Of a stretch of DNA of 64,000 nucleotides, positions 1 through 12,014 are shown one piece after another. The stretch's first letter is position 1. Each line of letters begins with the position of its first letter. The stretch is from Inia geoffrensis (taxonomy: Eukaryota; Chordata; Mammalia; Artiodactyla; Iniidae): contig CM070902.1 of the NCBI GenBank assembly GCA_036417435.1, positions 42,554,600-42,618,599 of the forward strand, given 5' to 3'. The position numbers and the translations under genes are program-made. The notes under the pieces are model-generated. The model was not told the DNA's origin, searched no databases, and saw only the letters and a program-made list of their open reading frames with translations.

Positions 1-329
1 GCTGTCCTGCATGGTCCCATGTTCACTGAGACTCTTGCCCCTTTGCAGCCTCCTCTCCTTCCCTGCTGGCTGTCAGGGAAAATTTAGCTTCCAGTGAAGG
101 GAGAAAAATGAGAACCTGATGATTCTGGCTTCTCCAACTAAACACTGAACCAGTTTCACAGTTTATGACTCTATTGCTCCAGTTGCTGGCATCCCCCATG
201 CTCACACCCCATGGGTACCAAAGGGGGAGAAAATTAGTGTAACAACTCAGGGTGGCCTGTGTCACCTCCTGTGATTAGTCCTTTGTGGTTGCTTCTTCTA
301 GTCTTGCTTTTCCATAGGGTGTGCCCATT
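1..329. other. Unassigned sequence
   Basis: I see no recognisable repeat, exon or RNA. An 80-codon open frame on the minus strand (23-265) has no recognisable motif and is probably chance. Confidence 0.3.
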
Positions 330-425
330 CACTTGTGCTGAGCATCACTGGGCTGAGTGCCCACAGTGAACAAAACAATAGTCCTTTCCTAGCTTCACAG
401 GGCTCATAGCCATGGAGGGAGAAAA
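330..425 (-). repeat. L2 LINE 3' fragment
   Basis: The stretch resembles the antisense of the L2 3' region, where a 'gtgaacaaaacaatagtcc' block is followed by a 'cacagggctcatag' block. It is a short, diverged fossil that stops where an L1 3' end begins. No coding capacity. The call rests on remembered consensus only. Confidence 0.5.
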
Positions 426-426
426 T

Positions 427-762
427 ACCAAGAACTTATTTACAAAATAGAAACAGACTCATAGACTTTGAAAACAAACTTATGGTTACCGAAGGGGAAA
501 GGTGGGGGGAGGGATAAATTAGGAGTTTGGGATTAACATATACACACTACTATATAAAAAATAGACAATCAACAAGGACCTACTATGTAGCACGGGGAAT
601 TCTACTCAGTATTCTGTAATGGCCTGTATGGGAAAAGAATCTGAAAAATAATGGATATTTCTCTATGTGTAATTGAATCACTTTGCTGTACAGCTGAAAC
701 TAACACAACATTGTAAATCAACTATAGTCCAATATAAAATAAAAGTTAAATTTAAAAAGAAT
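427..762 (+). mobile_element. L1 3' UTR, 5'-truncated insertion
   Basis: Sense-strand L1 3' end of the cetartiodactyl type. It holds a purine-rich G tract near 495-512, then 'ctgtaatggcctgtatggg', 'cactttgctgtacagctgaa' and 'ccaatataaaataaaag', ending in an A-rich tail near 760. Only the 3' UTR is present, so this is a dead truncated copy. The same layout recurs at 24.9-25.5 kb. Clear target-site duplications were not found. Confidence 0.8.
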
Positions 763-1885
763 TACAATTTAGGGTGATTTTTAATTTATTTTTGTATTTT
801 TAGAAGGACAAGTTGCATTATGTCCATCATTGGCCCTTAGAAGAGTCTCAAGATTATGACCACTCTCTTCTGCCTAGACACTAAGGAGTACAAACCCAGA
901 TTTAACCCCTGTGCTTTCATCTCCATGTAAACCGCAGGGAACACATATGTTCTTTTGGGTTCACTGAGAGTGCAAATTAAATGAAAACCTTTTCAATAAA
1001 GATTTATTACCTTGAAGTCAGAAAGCACCTGTTACAAGGACAAATATCAATAAACTGCATTTGGCAAAAAAGGCATTTACAGTACAGAAAAGACATATCT
1101 GGTGCCTGTCACACAGTCACATTCCCCTTGGCAGCGCCTCTAGTGCTCACAGGAGAACATCGAACTTCTCAGTTTGGCTACCAGCCTTTCTGTCCTTGGA
1201 TCCCGGTCTGTATTTCCAGCATCTCTTGTCACCACTTCACCCATACAGCTGCTTCTCTGGGCTCCTCAGCAATTCCCACACCTCCTTCCCAGACTGCCTT
1301 AGCCTATCTTTCTCAAAAATAGTTTGTTTTATGATCAAGTTCAAATAGCACCCACTGTGCAATCTGTGCTCTGAATTTCCACAGGCAGCATTCATAGGTC
1401 TTGTTTTTGTGATCATGAACCGGCTCTCTAGGCTGCTAATATGACACTTATCAAATTATAACCCAGTGGAAGTATATGTGTTCTTCATCGTCTGTGAATC
1501 CTCCATACATCTAACATACAGCACAGTGCTTTCCGTCACACATGGCAGGTGTACAACTCAATGATTATATTCATAACAATGAGGTAAGATTTTATGATCT
1601 ATTAGATTATGGATTCAATAGACGGTCACATGGCACAACAGCAGCTTGACCAAGGGTATTATGTACAAAGGGAAAAATAAGAAAAGGGAAGTGGCCTGGC
1701 ACACTTGTGTAAGCAGACACAGTTGTTTGAGAAATTCACAAAGAAAGCCTCCCAGGTCTTCTTTGTTCATATATACCATGGTTGGAGGTCAATTTCCCAG
1801 AAATAAGCAGACAGCAACAAAAAATACAGACGAGCATAAAAACTGAACCATGTGGTTTTGGTACTAAAAACATTTTTATCACAAG
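763..1885. other. Unassigned sequence
   Basis: About 1.1 kb without a recognised repeat or gene. Open frames of 113 and 95 codons overlap in two plus-strand frames near 981-1348. Neither shows domain-like composition or splice-site context, so I treat both as chance. Confidence 0.3.
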
Positions 1886-2155
1886 TGTAGTATATGTTTA
1901 TCATAAGGAATTTAGAAAATGGAGAAAAGTAAAGAGAAAAAATAACATTAATCCTTCCACAGAGAGATAACCACTATTAATAATTTAGCGTGTACTATCC
2001 ATGTTTTTGTTGGTATGTAGTATCTAAAATATATACTCTATCTCTATCTTCCTTCCTCCCCCTCTTCTTTCTCTGTCTTCCTTACCTTCCTCCTACCTTT
2101 CCTCCCTTCCATCCCGTTTTCTCTCTTCATATATATTAATATAGGTAGTTTTCCA
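1886..2155 (-). repeat. Old L1 (L1M-type) 3' end fragment
   Basis: The order 'tttagaaaatggagaaaagta', then 'gagataaccactattaata', matches the antisense of old eutherian L1 3' UTRs. A pyrimidine-rich low-complexity run (about 2043-2130) is embedded. The orientation is inferred from similarity to the longer antisense L1 at 8.2 kb. Confidence 0.45.
2043..2132. repeat. Polypyrimidine low-complexity tract
   Basis: About 90 bases are almost entirely C and T (TTCC/TCTC mixtures) on the plus strand. The tract looks like a decayed simple repeat. No function can be assigned. Confidence 0.7.
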
Positions 2156-2159
2156 AAGT

Positions 2160-2420
2160 ATAAGATGCTAAACAGTGTATAAAGTGACCCCCTTTTGTGT
2201 AAGAACCAGAGAGAATAAGAACATACATTTTCTTTTGCTTATATATTCATAAAGGGTCTAGAAGGACACAAACTAGTAAAAGTGGTTTTCAGGTGGAAAG
2301 AACTGGGGAAAACTAGGTGGATGAGGATAAAATTGGAAGAAGTCTTCCCTTTTACTGAGTATCATCTCATACATCATTCTTTGCTTTTCCATCAGGTGAA
2401 TGTATTTTTAATAAGAATAC
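2160..2420 (+). repeat. Old L1 3' UTR fragment
   Basis: The pattern 'cccccttttgtgtaagaacc', followed by 'agggtctagaaggacaca' and a 'ggtggaaag...ggtggatgagg' block, matches old L1M 3' UTRs in sense orientation. It is highly diverged. An alternative is one L1 fragmented together with the preceding antisense piece. Confidence 0.4.
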
Positions 2421-2424
2421 TAGT

Positions 2425-2970
2425 TGTGGCAAGTCACACACTCCCTTCTGCAGTGTGCCCTTGCTACTCCCCATCTAGAGGGGAGCCTGTTTCCTCTGTC
2501 CTCTATGCCTTCTTGAATTCAGAAGGACCCTGATTATCCAACAGAATGTCTTGGAAGTGATGCTGTGTCAGTTCTGGATGCCATCAATTGACCTAGAAGC
2601 TTCCACTTCTTGCTTCCGGGGAGTTGGTGCCCATGGAAAAGTGAAACTACCTGTCAGCCACCATGCTTTGAGAAGCCCAAGCCTAGTGAAGAGGCCAAGA
2701 AGCATCAGAACCCTAGACACATGAGTAAAGAAGCCACTGGGTATCCAGCTGGGCCACACCTTCAGCTTCAATCTCACTACAACTGCAAGGCAGACACCAA
2801 GAGAGAGTTGCCCAGGTGACCCACAGAAAGCTGTGAGTCATAATAGATGGATTCTAATTTAAGAAAGTACCTTTTGGGATGGGTTGGCACGTAGCAAAAC
2901 ATATTCTGAGCAGAAATAGTACAATTTTGGTCAACAAGTATTCACCATGTGCCCTTTCTTCTGTGCAGGC
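2425..2970. other. Unassigned sequence
   Basis: No recognised repeat or gene. Overlapping 69-codon frames on both strands (2568-2819) mirror each other and carry no motif. Confidence 0.3.
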
Positions 2971-2974
2971 TCTG

Positions 2975-3195
2975 ATAATTTAGATTTTAGGACTGGGCTG
3001 CCTGCACTCAAATCCTGACTCCAATTCTCTTATCTGTGTGACTTTGGACAAATGTCTTCACCTTTCTGTGTCTTCATTTTCTGTAAAATAGTGACAATTA
3101 AACATACATTTAAAGGATGTTCTGAAAATTTAGTATCATTTAGAATAACACCTGATACATAGTAAGTGTTCATTAAATATGAGCTTGTTTTATTA
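2975..3195 (+). repeat. MIR SINE
   Basis: A nearly complete tRNA-derived MIR in sense orientation. The body reads 'ctcaaatcctgactccaatt', then 'gtgtgactttggacaaatgt', then 'cttcattttctgtaaaatag', and it ends 'cctgatacatagtaagtgtt'. Ancient and inactive. Confidence 0.8.
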
Positions 3196-3199
3196 TGTG

Positions 3200-4835
3200 C
3201 AAAGAATTGTGAAGAATTTGTCAATTTATTTCTTAATATTAATCCATCCCTCAAGTAAATAATAGGCATTATTCCTGAAAATACTGTGATAGATTTTACT
3301 TGCCACTTTGGGTTTTTATTTTTATTTTATTTTTTGGTAAATTTGAATCTCTACGTCCATCAGTGGAATTGGACTGGAATTTTATTTTCTGGACTGTCTT
3401 TCACAATTTCACAAGGCTATGTTTGCCTCATAAAACACCCTGATTTGAGATAATTTATATAACTCATAACTTATAGATTTCTTAAGAGTTGGAAATTCAC
3501 TATAAAAATGCCTGGGGGTTTTGACATTGAATTTATTACTCTGAAAACATGCAATGCACTAGCAATTTATTCTAATGACATTGGGAAGAAATAGAAGGTG
3601 TTTAAATAGGTAGTATCATGCTTGAATCATTTGAAAGGTATTTTGCCAGTAATACCATGGAAGAGAAATTCAATGGCAACATGAAACCTTTTGCCAGTGT
3701 AGGTATGATCCTATATTTTTTGCCTGGCTGAATTACAGATTCTTGTTTCTTTATCCTTTTCACTGTTAGTGTCGCAAGGCCATATCTAAGGATTCTAGTT
3801 ATGAGCCTTATAACATTAATTTGATGGCTGAGACTTTCTGATTTGAACATGAATTATTCAGCCTTATTTTAGTATTTCTTTCATTTCTCATTCTACATAT
3901 CACTGATTTTCTGTTTTGTCATATTTTTATTATTTTTCTTGAGTAATGAAAATATATTTGAATCAACTTCTCAAATACTGATGTGTTTATTTTTCCTGCA
4001 GAAACCAATTCTATCCACTGTTCCCATCATTTTTTTCCTCAAGAAATTCTGTCTCTCAACTTCCTAAAATGTTCTGGTTTCAAATCATCTCATTTCATAT
4101 CATCATTGTTTCTGTATTGATTAGATATCCCCTCAAATCTTATTGAGAATATGAATGAGCATATCCTAAAGAGACCTCAAAGTTTTTTGCTTTTTCCATC
4201 CAATTTCTTACCTCCCACCACAATTTTTTGAGTTATTTTTTACCCTCTTTTTTCATAGCCTTAAATTCCAGAAGATAAATGTATTTAATAACAGGAGCTG
4301 ACACTGCTTCTACCAAAGATGGTGCATATCTGCCTATATAACATTCTGATTTTGACATTTGAAGTTAGGGATAATAAGGGAAAACTCACTGCCTGGGAGT
4401 TTGAAGCCATGAATTTGTGACCTACACTTGCTGGTCATTTCCCTTCTTTGAGCTCCAGGTTTCTTTCTGGCTCAACCAGATCAGGGCAAATGCCCTAATG
4501 CCCCCCCTGCTCCTTCCTTTCAGACTGATGGGATGGATCAGAATGATTTGATTATTTTTTCATTTATAGACTTGATATATCATTGGGAGTATATACAAGG
4601 AGATACAAATAAGTGTTACTGCAGTAGGGAAGTATAATTTTCCGTAACAATTTTATTTTCCATGAGAAATTTAGGAGTTCTGTGTCAGTGGGTGTTGCCT
4701 CACTTTCTCTAACTGACACAAGTACGAACAAACCTTTGGTATCAGCATTGACAGCATCCTCCCCGTTCACTGAGTACTACATCCCAGCTGCCTTTGGTCC
4801 CTGGCATCCAAGAAGGTGAATGCAGCACTGACCAA
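3200..4835. other. Unassigned AT-rich sequence
   Basis: About 1.6 kb with no confident repeat or gene. A faint MIR-like phrase lies near 4420-4470. Open frames of 68-82 codons on the minus strand (3602-3850, 4564-4770) have no motif. Confidence 0.3.
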
Positions 4836-4985
4836 TAAAGTAGCCACTAGCCACCACGATGTGGCTATTTAAATTTAAATTAATAAAAATTCAATAAAAT
4901 AAAAAAACCCAGTTCTTCAGTCACACCAGTCACATTTCAAATGCTAAGCATCACATGTGTCTAGTGGTTGCAATAGCCAAAATGT
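4836..4985 (-). mobile_element. MER5A (hAT-Charlie non-autonomous DNA transposon)
   Basis: The phrase 'gtagccactagccac', then 'gtggctatttaaatttaaat', then 'cacatttcaaatgctaagca' matches MER5A, a small terminal-inverted-repeat element of the hAT-Charlie group, read on the reverse strand. It is inactive and lies directly upstream of an L1 3' fragment. Confidence 0.75.
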
Positions 4986-4987
4986 GA

Positions 4988-5612
4988 AACGACCCTGAAA
5001 ATGTCCTTCAGCAGATGTATGGGTAAAGGGACTCTGATATATACCTATAATGGAATATTACTCAGCCTTAAAAAAGAATGGAATCCTACCATTTGCAGCA
5101 ACATGAATGAATCTGGAAGATATTATTCTAAGTGAAATAAACCTGTGACAAAAAGACAAATTCTGCATGAGTCCACTTATATGAGTTATCTAAACTAGCC
5201 AAACTTATAGAAGCAGAGAATAGAATGAGGGTTTCCAGATGCCAAGAAGACAGGAAAATTGGGAGCTATTGCTCAATGGGTATAAAGTTTTACCTATGCA
5301 AGATAAATAAGTTCTAGAGACCTGATGCATAATATAGAGTCTATAGTAAACAATATGATATCATGTACTTAAAAATTTCTTAAAAGGGTAGATCATATCT
5401 TGTGTTCTTATTGCAAAGAAAAAAGAGAGACAAAAAAAAGAAAAAAAGAAAGTGACACAGGAAACTTTTGGAGGTGATGGACATGTTTAATACCTTGATT
5501 GTGGTGATGGTATCACAACTATATGTATATATCCAAACTCTTCCAATAGTATGCATTAAGTGTACATTTTTTAACATATCAATTATACTTCAGTAAAACT
5601 GGGTTTTTTTTA
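4988..5612 (+). mobile_element. L1 3' fragment (L1MA/MB-type)
   Basis: ORF2 C-terminal sequence ('atggaatattactcagcc') is followed by a 3' UTR with 'gattgtggtgatggtatcac' and 'caattatacttcagtaaaac'. The copy is 5'-truncated and diverged. A run of short A-rich expansions lies at 5416-5450. Confidence 0.75.
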
Positions 5613-5614
5613 AT

Positions 5615-6225
5615 GACAAGTGTCTATTAGAAATTCCTATCATTTCAGAAAGTTCTTTTGGACAGTGCTAGGCTAGAGGATTAAGTTTTAAACTCTTACC
5701 GCTAACTTGACCTCAACCCAGACAGTACCACAACTCCTGCTCTTACATCCGAAGAGTTTAGTGGAATTATAATGGGCACACCTCCTACCTATTCTCCAGG
5801 TGGATTTCTATATACTTCCCAGGTAATCTTGAAGAAACTCCTGAAAGCTTGTGCCAAGTGGATGGTCCTTTTACCTTACTTCCTCATCTCATAAAAATCT
5901 CAACATATTTTAATGAGAACTAAGGTTGAAGAGGCCAGTTACTTTAAAATCTGCCCTCGAAGTGATACTTCATCCTACAAATTAGTCTGCAAGGGAGAAA
6001 GAGGGGACATCAGGACAGCCAGTCAAATCCTCTGGTTGAGCTAAATGAGAAACCTAAAGTTCAAAGAAATGATGTGACCAAGGCAGGTTGAGTGTCAGTC
6101 ATGAAGGCAGACCTCCAAACTCCCAGTCACTGTGCCTTCCCTATGCCATGTAAGGCTGAAGAGATAGGCTGGGACCACATGATAAGAAGCTCAACTGTCC
6201 CATCTGTAATTTAAATGATGTCAGC
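5615..6225. other. Unassigned sequence
   Basis: Nothing recognisable beyond isolated L2/MIR-like words. No gene support. Confidence 0.3.
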
Positions 6226-6229
6226 AATC

Positions 6230-6455
6230 CATCAAAATAATGATAATATTAATAAAATATGTAACTTTTTTTTTTTTTTTGCAAAGCACTTTCACATCTA
6301 TTGTACCATCTAACCCTTAATACAATCTAGTAAGGTGATAGAAGCAGATAAGACTCCCCCAACTTCACAGATGAGTAAGCGAGACTCAGAGAGAGTGTGT
6401 GAATTGGTCAAGATCATGTAACAATTAAAGGGTCATAGAGTCAAAGCCAACAACT
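6230..6455 (-). repeat. MIR SINE with internal T-run
   Basis: Antisense MIR: 'cttcacagatgagtaagcga' and 'gtcaagatcatgtaacaat' match the conserved MIR core. A 15-base T-run at 6266-6280 interrupts the 5' part and may be a slippage expansion. Confidence 0.7.
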
Positions 6456-6878
6456 TGTCTTTATAAAGAAGCATGACAAAGAAAGACTGGGATAACAGAA
6501 GGAAAGGGGATAACAGGAAAGGATAAGAAATGGATTGAAAGGAATCTAGGAATCAAGAACTGGAGGAATTTAAAATGCTAAACAAAGGAATTCTTCATGT
6601 AAAAACTCAGAAATGAAAATATCAAGAGGCAGATGAACGACAGGATGGGTAAAGACAGCCTAAAAAATGGAAAGGAGAAAGAATCACCTCACTGAATTAT
6701 GTAAAATCTTCATTTCTTTGTCGACCTCCATACGTACATTGGAGACAAATCTAGATCTAATACACATGTGGCGATGAGTCTAATCTAAAAGCTATCTAGG
6801 AGATTCTCCTTCCTAGGTTTTCATTTAGTTTTCTTGAGGGTGTTTAGGGAAGAGAAAGAGTGAGGACATTTCCATAAA

Positions 6879-7088
6879 CCAGTGGTTCTCAACTGGGAGA
6901 AATTTTCCTCCAGAGAAAATATCTGGAGACATTTTTGATGGTCATGATTTGGGAGAAGGTGCTACTGGCATCTAATGGGCAGAGGCCAGGGATGTTACTA
7001 AACTCCTTACAATGCACAGGGCAACCCTCCACAACGGTGAATTATCCAGTCCAAATGTTATTAGTGCCAAGTCTGAGAAACTCTGTCC
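6879..7088 (+). mobile_element. MER20 (hAT-Charlie non-autonomous DNA transposon)
   Basis: It starts 'ccagtggttctcaactggg', continues through 'atctggagacatttttgatg', 'gtgctactggcatctaatgg' and 'ttacaatgcacagggcaacc', and ends 'ctgagaaactctg'. Length of about 210 bp fits the family. It carries no coding sequence. Some copies of this family have been reported as placental regulatory elements in other mammals; nothing here shows that for this copy. Confidence 0.85.
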
Positions 7089-7089
7089 T

Positions 7090-8225
7090 AAACTGACAAA
7101 ACCAGAATCATGGCTGGAGGACCCCATTGGAGCTCTAATTCGGCTGAGGCCTGACTGTCTGAGGCAGGGTCTCCGGAGAAAGGGACAGGGAATGATACTA
7201 AGGACACGGTCCTTTCCTCAGCAACCTGGCTGTAGCACCCCCTGAGAATGCATACCCCTAACAGGATCAATTGATTCCCAGTGTCAGAGAAAGTGTGACT
7301 CTCCAATTCAGTGCTGAGACGGGGAGCTCCTGGGACTAGGAATGAGAGGTAATTTTAATAAACATAGAATGTCCTATGAGAGAGCAGAGATGGCTGCATG
7401 GGTCTAAAGCTCCTATAGTGAAAGCAGTAGGTTTTCAGAGGAGCCCTGGTTTGGGAGTCAGCATGGCCATCTCCTGGCTGTGCCCCTAATAACCGAGGTG
7501 GTGTGAAGTGGATTAAAGGGTACCAGTTTTGGGAGTAGAGAGGTTGGAAATCAATTGCTCTCTCCTCTTGCTATTTTTGGGGCCTTAAACAACTCTCCTA
7601 CCCACTGTCATTTTTTGTTTCCCTATGTAGTGGGAAATAATAAAGTCATGACAATTTTCAGGGGAATGTGAACTATACTAAGTCACATAAAGTTCATGAT
7701 ATTAATTCATGGTTTATCCCCATGACTTTTTCACCCTCCACTTTCACTGAGCCAAAGGTTTTTTTTAATGATAAAGTCAAATCATTGAGCTGATTCCTTT
7801 CCAAAATCCTCTCTAGCCTGAAAATTCTCAAATGTTATGAGACCCTCCTGGAACTGTTCGGCTTCTGGACTGCTGATTTTTGGCATTGTCATTCAGAGAA
7901 TCAGAGCTCTCTATCTCCTACGTGAAAGATTGTTCTATCATCCTTGAAATTTTGCCCTACTCCAATTTGTAGGCTCTGATGCCAGCTACTACACCTAACT
8001 CAGTTGTGATCTATCACTGACAACTGTTTACATCACTTCTAGCCTATCTCAGGTCTGGTGGGAGCACACACCACATCTCTCTGTTACAACATTGCACACT
8101 GCCACCTGAGTACATGGCATATTTCAAACAGGAAGGCCTTGTGTTACAGGAAAGAAGTGGATGATTTATTATAGGAGAGTAATTTTAGTAGAATGAAGTT
8201 TTCACTTTGAAATTTAACACATGTA
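7090..8225. other. Unassigned sequence
   Basis: About 1.1 kb with no confident repeat; a weak MIR-like phrase lies near 7440-7500. Overlapping open frames on opposite strands at 7012-7306 partly overlap the MER20 and are shadows. Confidence 0.3.
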
Positions 8226-8229
8226 ATTA

Positions 8230-9175
8230 TTTTTTATTATAGAGAATTCACATAAGAAAAAAGAAGAAAATGAAACTGCCCATAATTATACCATCTAGAG
8301 GTCACTAATATAAAATTTATGTATAATTCATTTCAAGTGATAGATAGGTCGTGCTGTACAGTTCTATAATCTGCATTCTCCCTTAGCAGTATATCATGAA
8401 CATTTTCTATGTCAATTCATATAGTCCTGCTCTCATCTTTTAAATGGCTTCAGGGTGTGCTTTCCCAGAATGTGCAATAATTAATTTATCTAATTTATAT
8501 TGCTGGCATTCGAGTTCTAATTTTTAGCTATCATCAACTACATGAAAAAATACCCTATACCTATATTTTTATCTATTTGTCTAATCTTCTACTTAGGATA
8601 AATTCCTATTAAAATGGAAACTCCATGTGAAGAAGAGAGAGCCTTAAAAATCTTGTTCATCTTTTTATCTTTAGTGTCTATAGTATCTGGCATACAACAC
8701 AATCTCAATATATATTTGTTGATTAAATAAGAATGTTTGAAGTGGAATTTTTGAGTCAGAGGATATGCATATTTTATATTGTAACATACATTCTCAAATT
8801 GTATATAGAAAAATTATATAAATATAACTCCATCAACAATATCTGGAGATACTTGTTTTTCTTTGCTCTTGCCAGTATTGGAAATCATCAATATTTCAAC
8901 CTTTGCTAAAATTATAGGCAAATGATTATCTCACTTTACCCATATCTTACATTTCTTGTGATATGAAATGTATCTGCTTATGTTATTTGCCCTGTATATA
9001 TTTTATTTATCTTTTCATGTTTTTTGCCCACTTTTGTACTGAGGTTTTTGTCTCAAATTTATTTGTAAGTACTCTTTATATATTTAGGATATATTAACAC
9101 TCAGTTTGTCATTCATGTTAAAGATATTTTACTTAGTGCTATTTTTTAACTTTATCATATTATTTTTATACATAT
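8230..9175 (-). mobile_element. Old L1 (L1ME-type) 3' region, antisense
   Basis: Antisense L1: 'cagtatatcatgaacatttt', then 'cttaggataaattcctatta', then 'gagtcagaggatatgcatat', then ORF2 C-terminal sequence with 'tactctttatatatttagga'. Divergence is high. An L2-like 3' end interrupts it at 8615-8742, and sequence of unclear origin follows at 9180-9640 before more antisense L1. Confidence 0.6.
8615..8742 (+). repeat. L2-like LINE 3' end nested in old L1
   Basis: 'tctttagtgtctatagtatctggcat' (described in pieces) and the terminal 'atatatttgttgattaaata' match the L2 3' end. The flanking L1 text resumes on both sides around 'ataaattcct' and 'gtggaatttt', so the L2-like piece appears to sit inside the L1. 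Confidence 0.5.
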
Positions 9176-9179
9176 ACAC

Positions 9180-9640
9180 ACATTGTTTGAACTAAAGTAT
9201 TTTCATCTATTTCTTTGTGCTTGGGGAGTGGGCTGTATAAACTAAAATGCCTTTGGGACCAGACTGGTAACAGAAATGTATAAAAGGATTATATGTAAGA
9301 CCACCTAATATTTTGTTACTGAGACAAAGGAGAAATGGCTTGCTTTTGGGTCTTTATTTCAATTATTTTATCTCCTTCCTTCCTCTGTCTCTCCCTCTCT
9401 CCCTCTCTTTCTTTCCTTCTATGTTGGAATTCTTCTCCTGGCCAAGCTGAATGCACCTCTGGGCAGAATTTGAGTCAGGCAACATAAGCTTGTGATGTCT
9501 GCTTTCATGACTCCTTGGATTTCTGCCCTGCTATGAAAAATCTTACCCCATCCAGGACAGGGGAGATTAGATATAGATATAGATAGATATTTATATATAT
9601 CCACATCCTCATGATGTAGATTTTGATATTTTTCTCTTTT
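9180..9640. other. Unassigned insert with pyrimidine-rich tract
   Basis: Sequence lying between two antisense L1 segments. It includes a CT-rich run at about 9372-9420 and a GATA-like run near 9570-9600. I do not recognise the rest; it may be an insertion or badly decayed L1. Confidence 0.35.
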
Positions 9641-9945
9641 TAGATTCATACTTTAAATCCATCTGAAATTCTATTTAAAGGACAGCATGATAAATGGATT
9701 TGACTTTGGTTTCTAAATGAGTAGTCATTTGCCTCATTACCATTTTCTGAATTGTCCCTCTTTCCCCAGGGATTGCAAAGGCCTGCTGTTACTCTATACC
9801 AATTTCTCATACACACAAAAATCAGTTTCTGTGTATTCTGTTATTTCCCATCAATTTCTCTATCTCTAACTTTGTCCATGCCACCACGTCTCTATTCTAT
9901 TTGCTATACCTCTACAGTACATCTTCAGTAGAGCAATCCCTTAAG
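9640..9945 (-). mobile_element. Old L1 ORF2 fragment, antisense
   Basis: 'ttaaatccatctgaaattct', 'cattaccattttctgaattg' and 'cgtctctattctatttgct' follow the usual order of antisense L1 ORF2 text. Probably the continuation of the L1 at 8.2-9.2 kb. Confidence 0.55.
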
Positions 9946-9959
9946 TCACCCTACACAGC

Positions 9960-10245
9960 TGCTATCGCTCATGGGAAAGCAATCATCTGTTGGTTTAGCT
10001 GGGAGCTGGCTTGACTAATATGGCCTCAGCTAGGCTTGTTCATATACTGGTCATGGAGTCCAACAGAAAAATCAAAAATAAGATTTCTTTAGGCTTGGTC
10101 TTGGAATTAGCAAGACATCACTATTGCCACTTTCTAGTGGTCAAAGCAAGTAAAAACAATCTAGCCAAAATTCAAAAGGAAGAGAAAGTTTTCCTGGCTT
10201 GGCTGGAGGAGATGTAAAGTTGAACTGCAGGTAGAAGAACACAAT
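9960..10245 (+). repeat. Probable old MLT1-type LTR fragment (ERVL-MaLR)
   Basis: 'gtttagctgggagctggctt' and 'ccactttctagtggtcaaag', followed by an A/G-rich segment, fit the body of an older MLT1 LTR subfamily. It is solo and diverged, with no internal retroviral sequence. Confidence 0.45.
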
Positions 10246-10304
10246 TTCAGGCATTTTGGCACTCAACTATTATACTAAGTAATAAAGAAATGACTCCTTT
10301 CATA

Positions 10305-10308
10305 CACC

Positions 10309-10356
<48 letters not shown>
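10305..10356. repeat. (CA)n microsatellite
   Basis: A nearly perfect CA dinucleotide run of about 45-50 bp. A good candidate for length polymorphism. Confidence 0.95.
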
Positions 10357-10357
<1 letters not shown>

Positions 10358-12014
10358 TTTATACAGGCTTGAACAGCTGAAATTATCTCTAAAATGCCCC
10401 ATGCTGCTGTTTTCCAACACAGTTTAGTTCCATCCATGCTGGAAGTCTATTTATTGCTTTTATACATTGTTTTTTCAGTCTGACATGCTCCCTCTATGTT
10501 TTCTCAAAGAGCAATATTTGGGGACTTCCACTTCTGGGAAGATGGAGTAGATGTAATTTTTCTTATTTCTTCTGCTAAGTACAATCAAAAATAAAATACT
10601 TGTGTGTAAATTTGGCAAAATATGTGCAGAACTTGTATGCTGAAAACTAAAAAATGCTGATAAAAAAAATCAAAGAAGTTTTATATAAATGGAGGTGCGT
10701 ATTGTGCTCATGGATGAAAAGACAACATAGTAAGGATGTCAGTTCTCCTCAAACTGATGCACAGGTTTAACAATTCTTATCAAGACAACAGCAAGTTTTT
10801 TTATAGATACAGACAAGATTAGTTTTACATTTATGTGGAATGGCAAAAGAGCTAGAATAGCTACAACAATTCTGAAGAAAAAATAAAATAAGATTAATCA
10901 CTCTACTTGATTTCAAGACATTATATAACTACAGTAATCAAGATTGTGTGGTGTTTATGGAGAGACAGACATTTAGATCAATAAAACAGAACAAAAAAAC
11001 TAGAAATAGCATCTCACAAGTACAGCCAAATGACTTTTAATACTCATTTTGTGTGACAGACTATTAATATCGTAAATATATTAAAAGTAATCACAAATGC
11101 AAGATGCAAAAGCAATTTAATTGAGGAAGGATAGCCTTTTTAACAGAAGGAACAATTGTACACTCATAAGCAAAATAAATAAATAAATACTTTTGAACTA
11201 TAACTCATAACTTTTATAAAACCAACTCAAAATGGACCACAGATTTGAATGTAAAACATAAAACAATAAAAAATATAGAAGATATTATATGGGAAAATCT
11301 GTGACCTAGTGTTTGGTGAAAAGTTCTTAGACATGACACCAAAAGCAGAATCTACTTTAAAAATTTTATAAAGTGAACTTCATCAAAATTAGAAATGTTT
11401 GCTCTGTAAAAATTCTGTTAAGAGAATAAAAAGTCAAGCTACAGACTGGAAAAAAATATTTGCAAACCACATATCTAACAATGGACTTATATATACAATA
11501 TGTAAATAACTCTCAAAGCTCAAATGTAGAAAGCGAACTATCCAATTAGAAAATGGGCAGAAGACGTATCTTTATCAGAGAAAAGACACAAGAAAAATAA
11601 GCACATAAAGATGTTCAGCATCACTAGTCATTTGGGAAATGTAAATTAAGATCATAATGAGATATCACTACACACCTACTAGAATAGCTGAAATAAAAAT
11701 ATAGTGACACTACTAAGTGCTGCTGAGCAGGCAGAGAAAGTAGATCTTTTATACATTTCTGGTGCTAATGTAAAATAATACAGTCACTCTTGAAAACAGC
11801 TTACAATTTCTAAAATTACTAAATGTACATCATTTCTATGATCCAGCAATTGCACACCTGACATTTATCCTAGAGAAATGAAAACTCATATCTAAACAAA
11901 TACCCTGTAAATGATTGTTCATAGCATCTTTATTTATAATAGTCCCAAACTGGAAACAGCCAAATTTTTTTTTTTTAATAGGTGAATGGTTAAGTGTGGT
12001 ATATCTATACCATG

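Noticed and set aside
10305..10356. CRISPR-like or other spaced repeat array
   Set aside because: It is a simple CA repeat. No array of spaced direct repeats with unique spacers was seen anywhere, and the DNA is eukaryotic.
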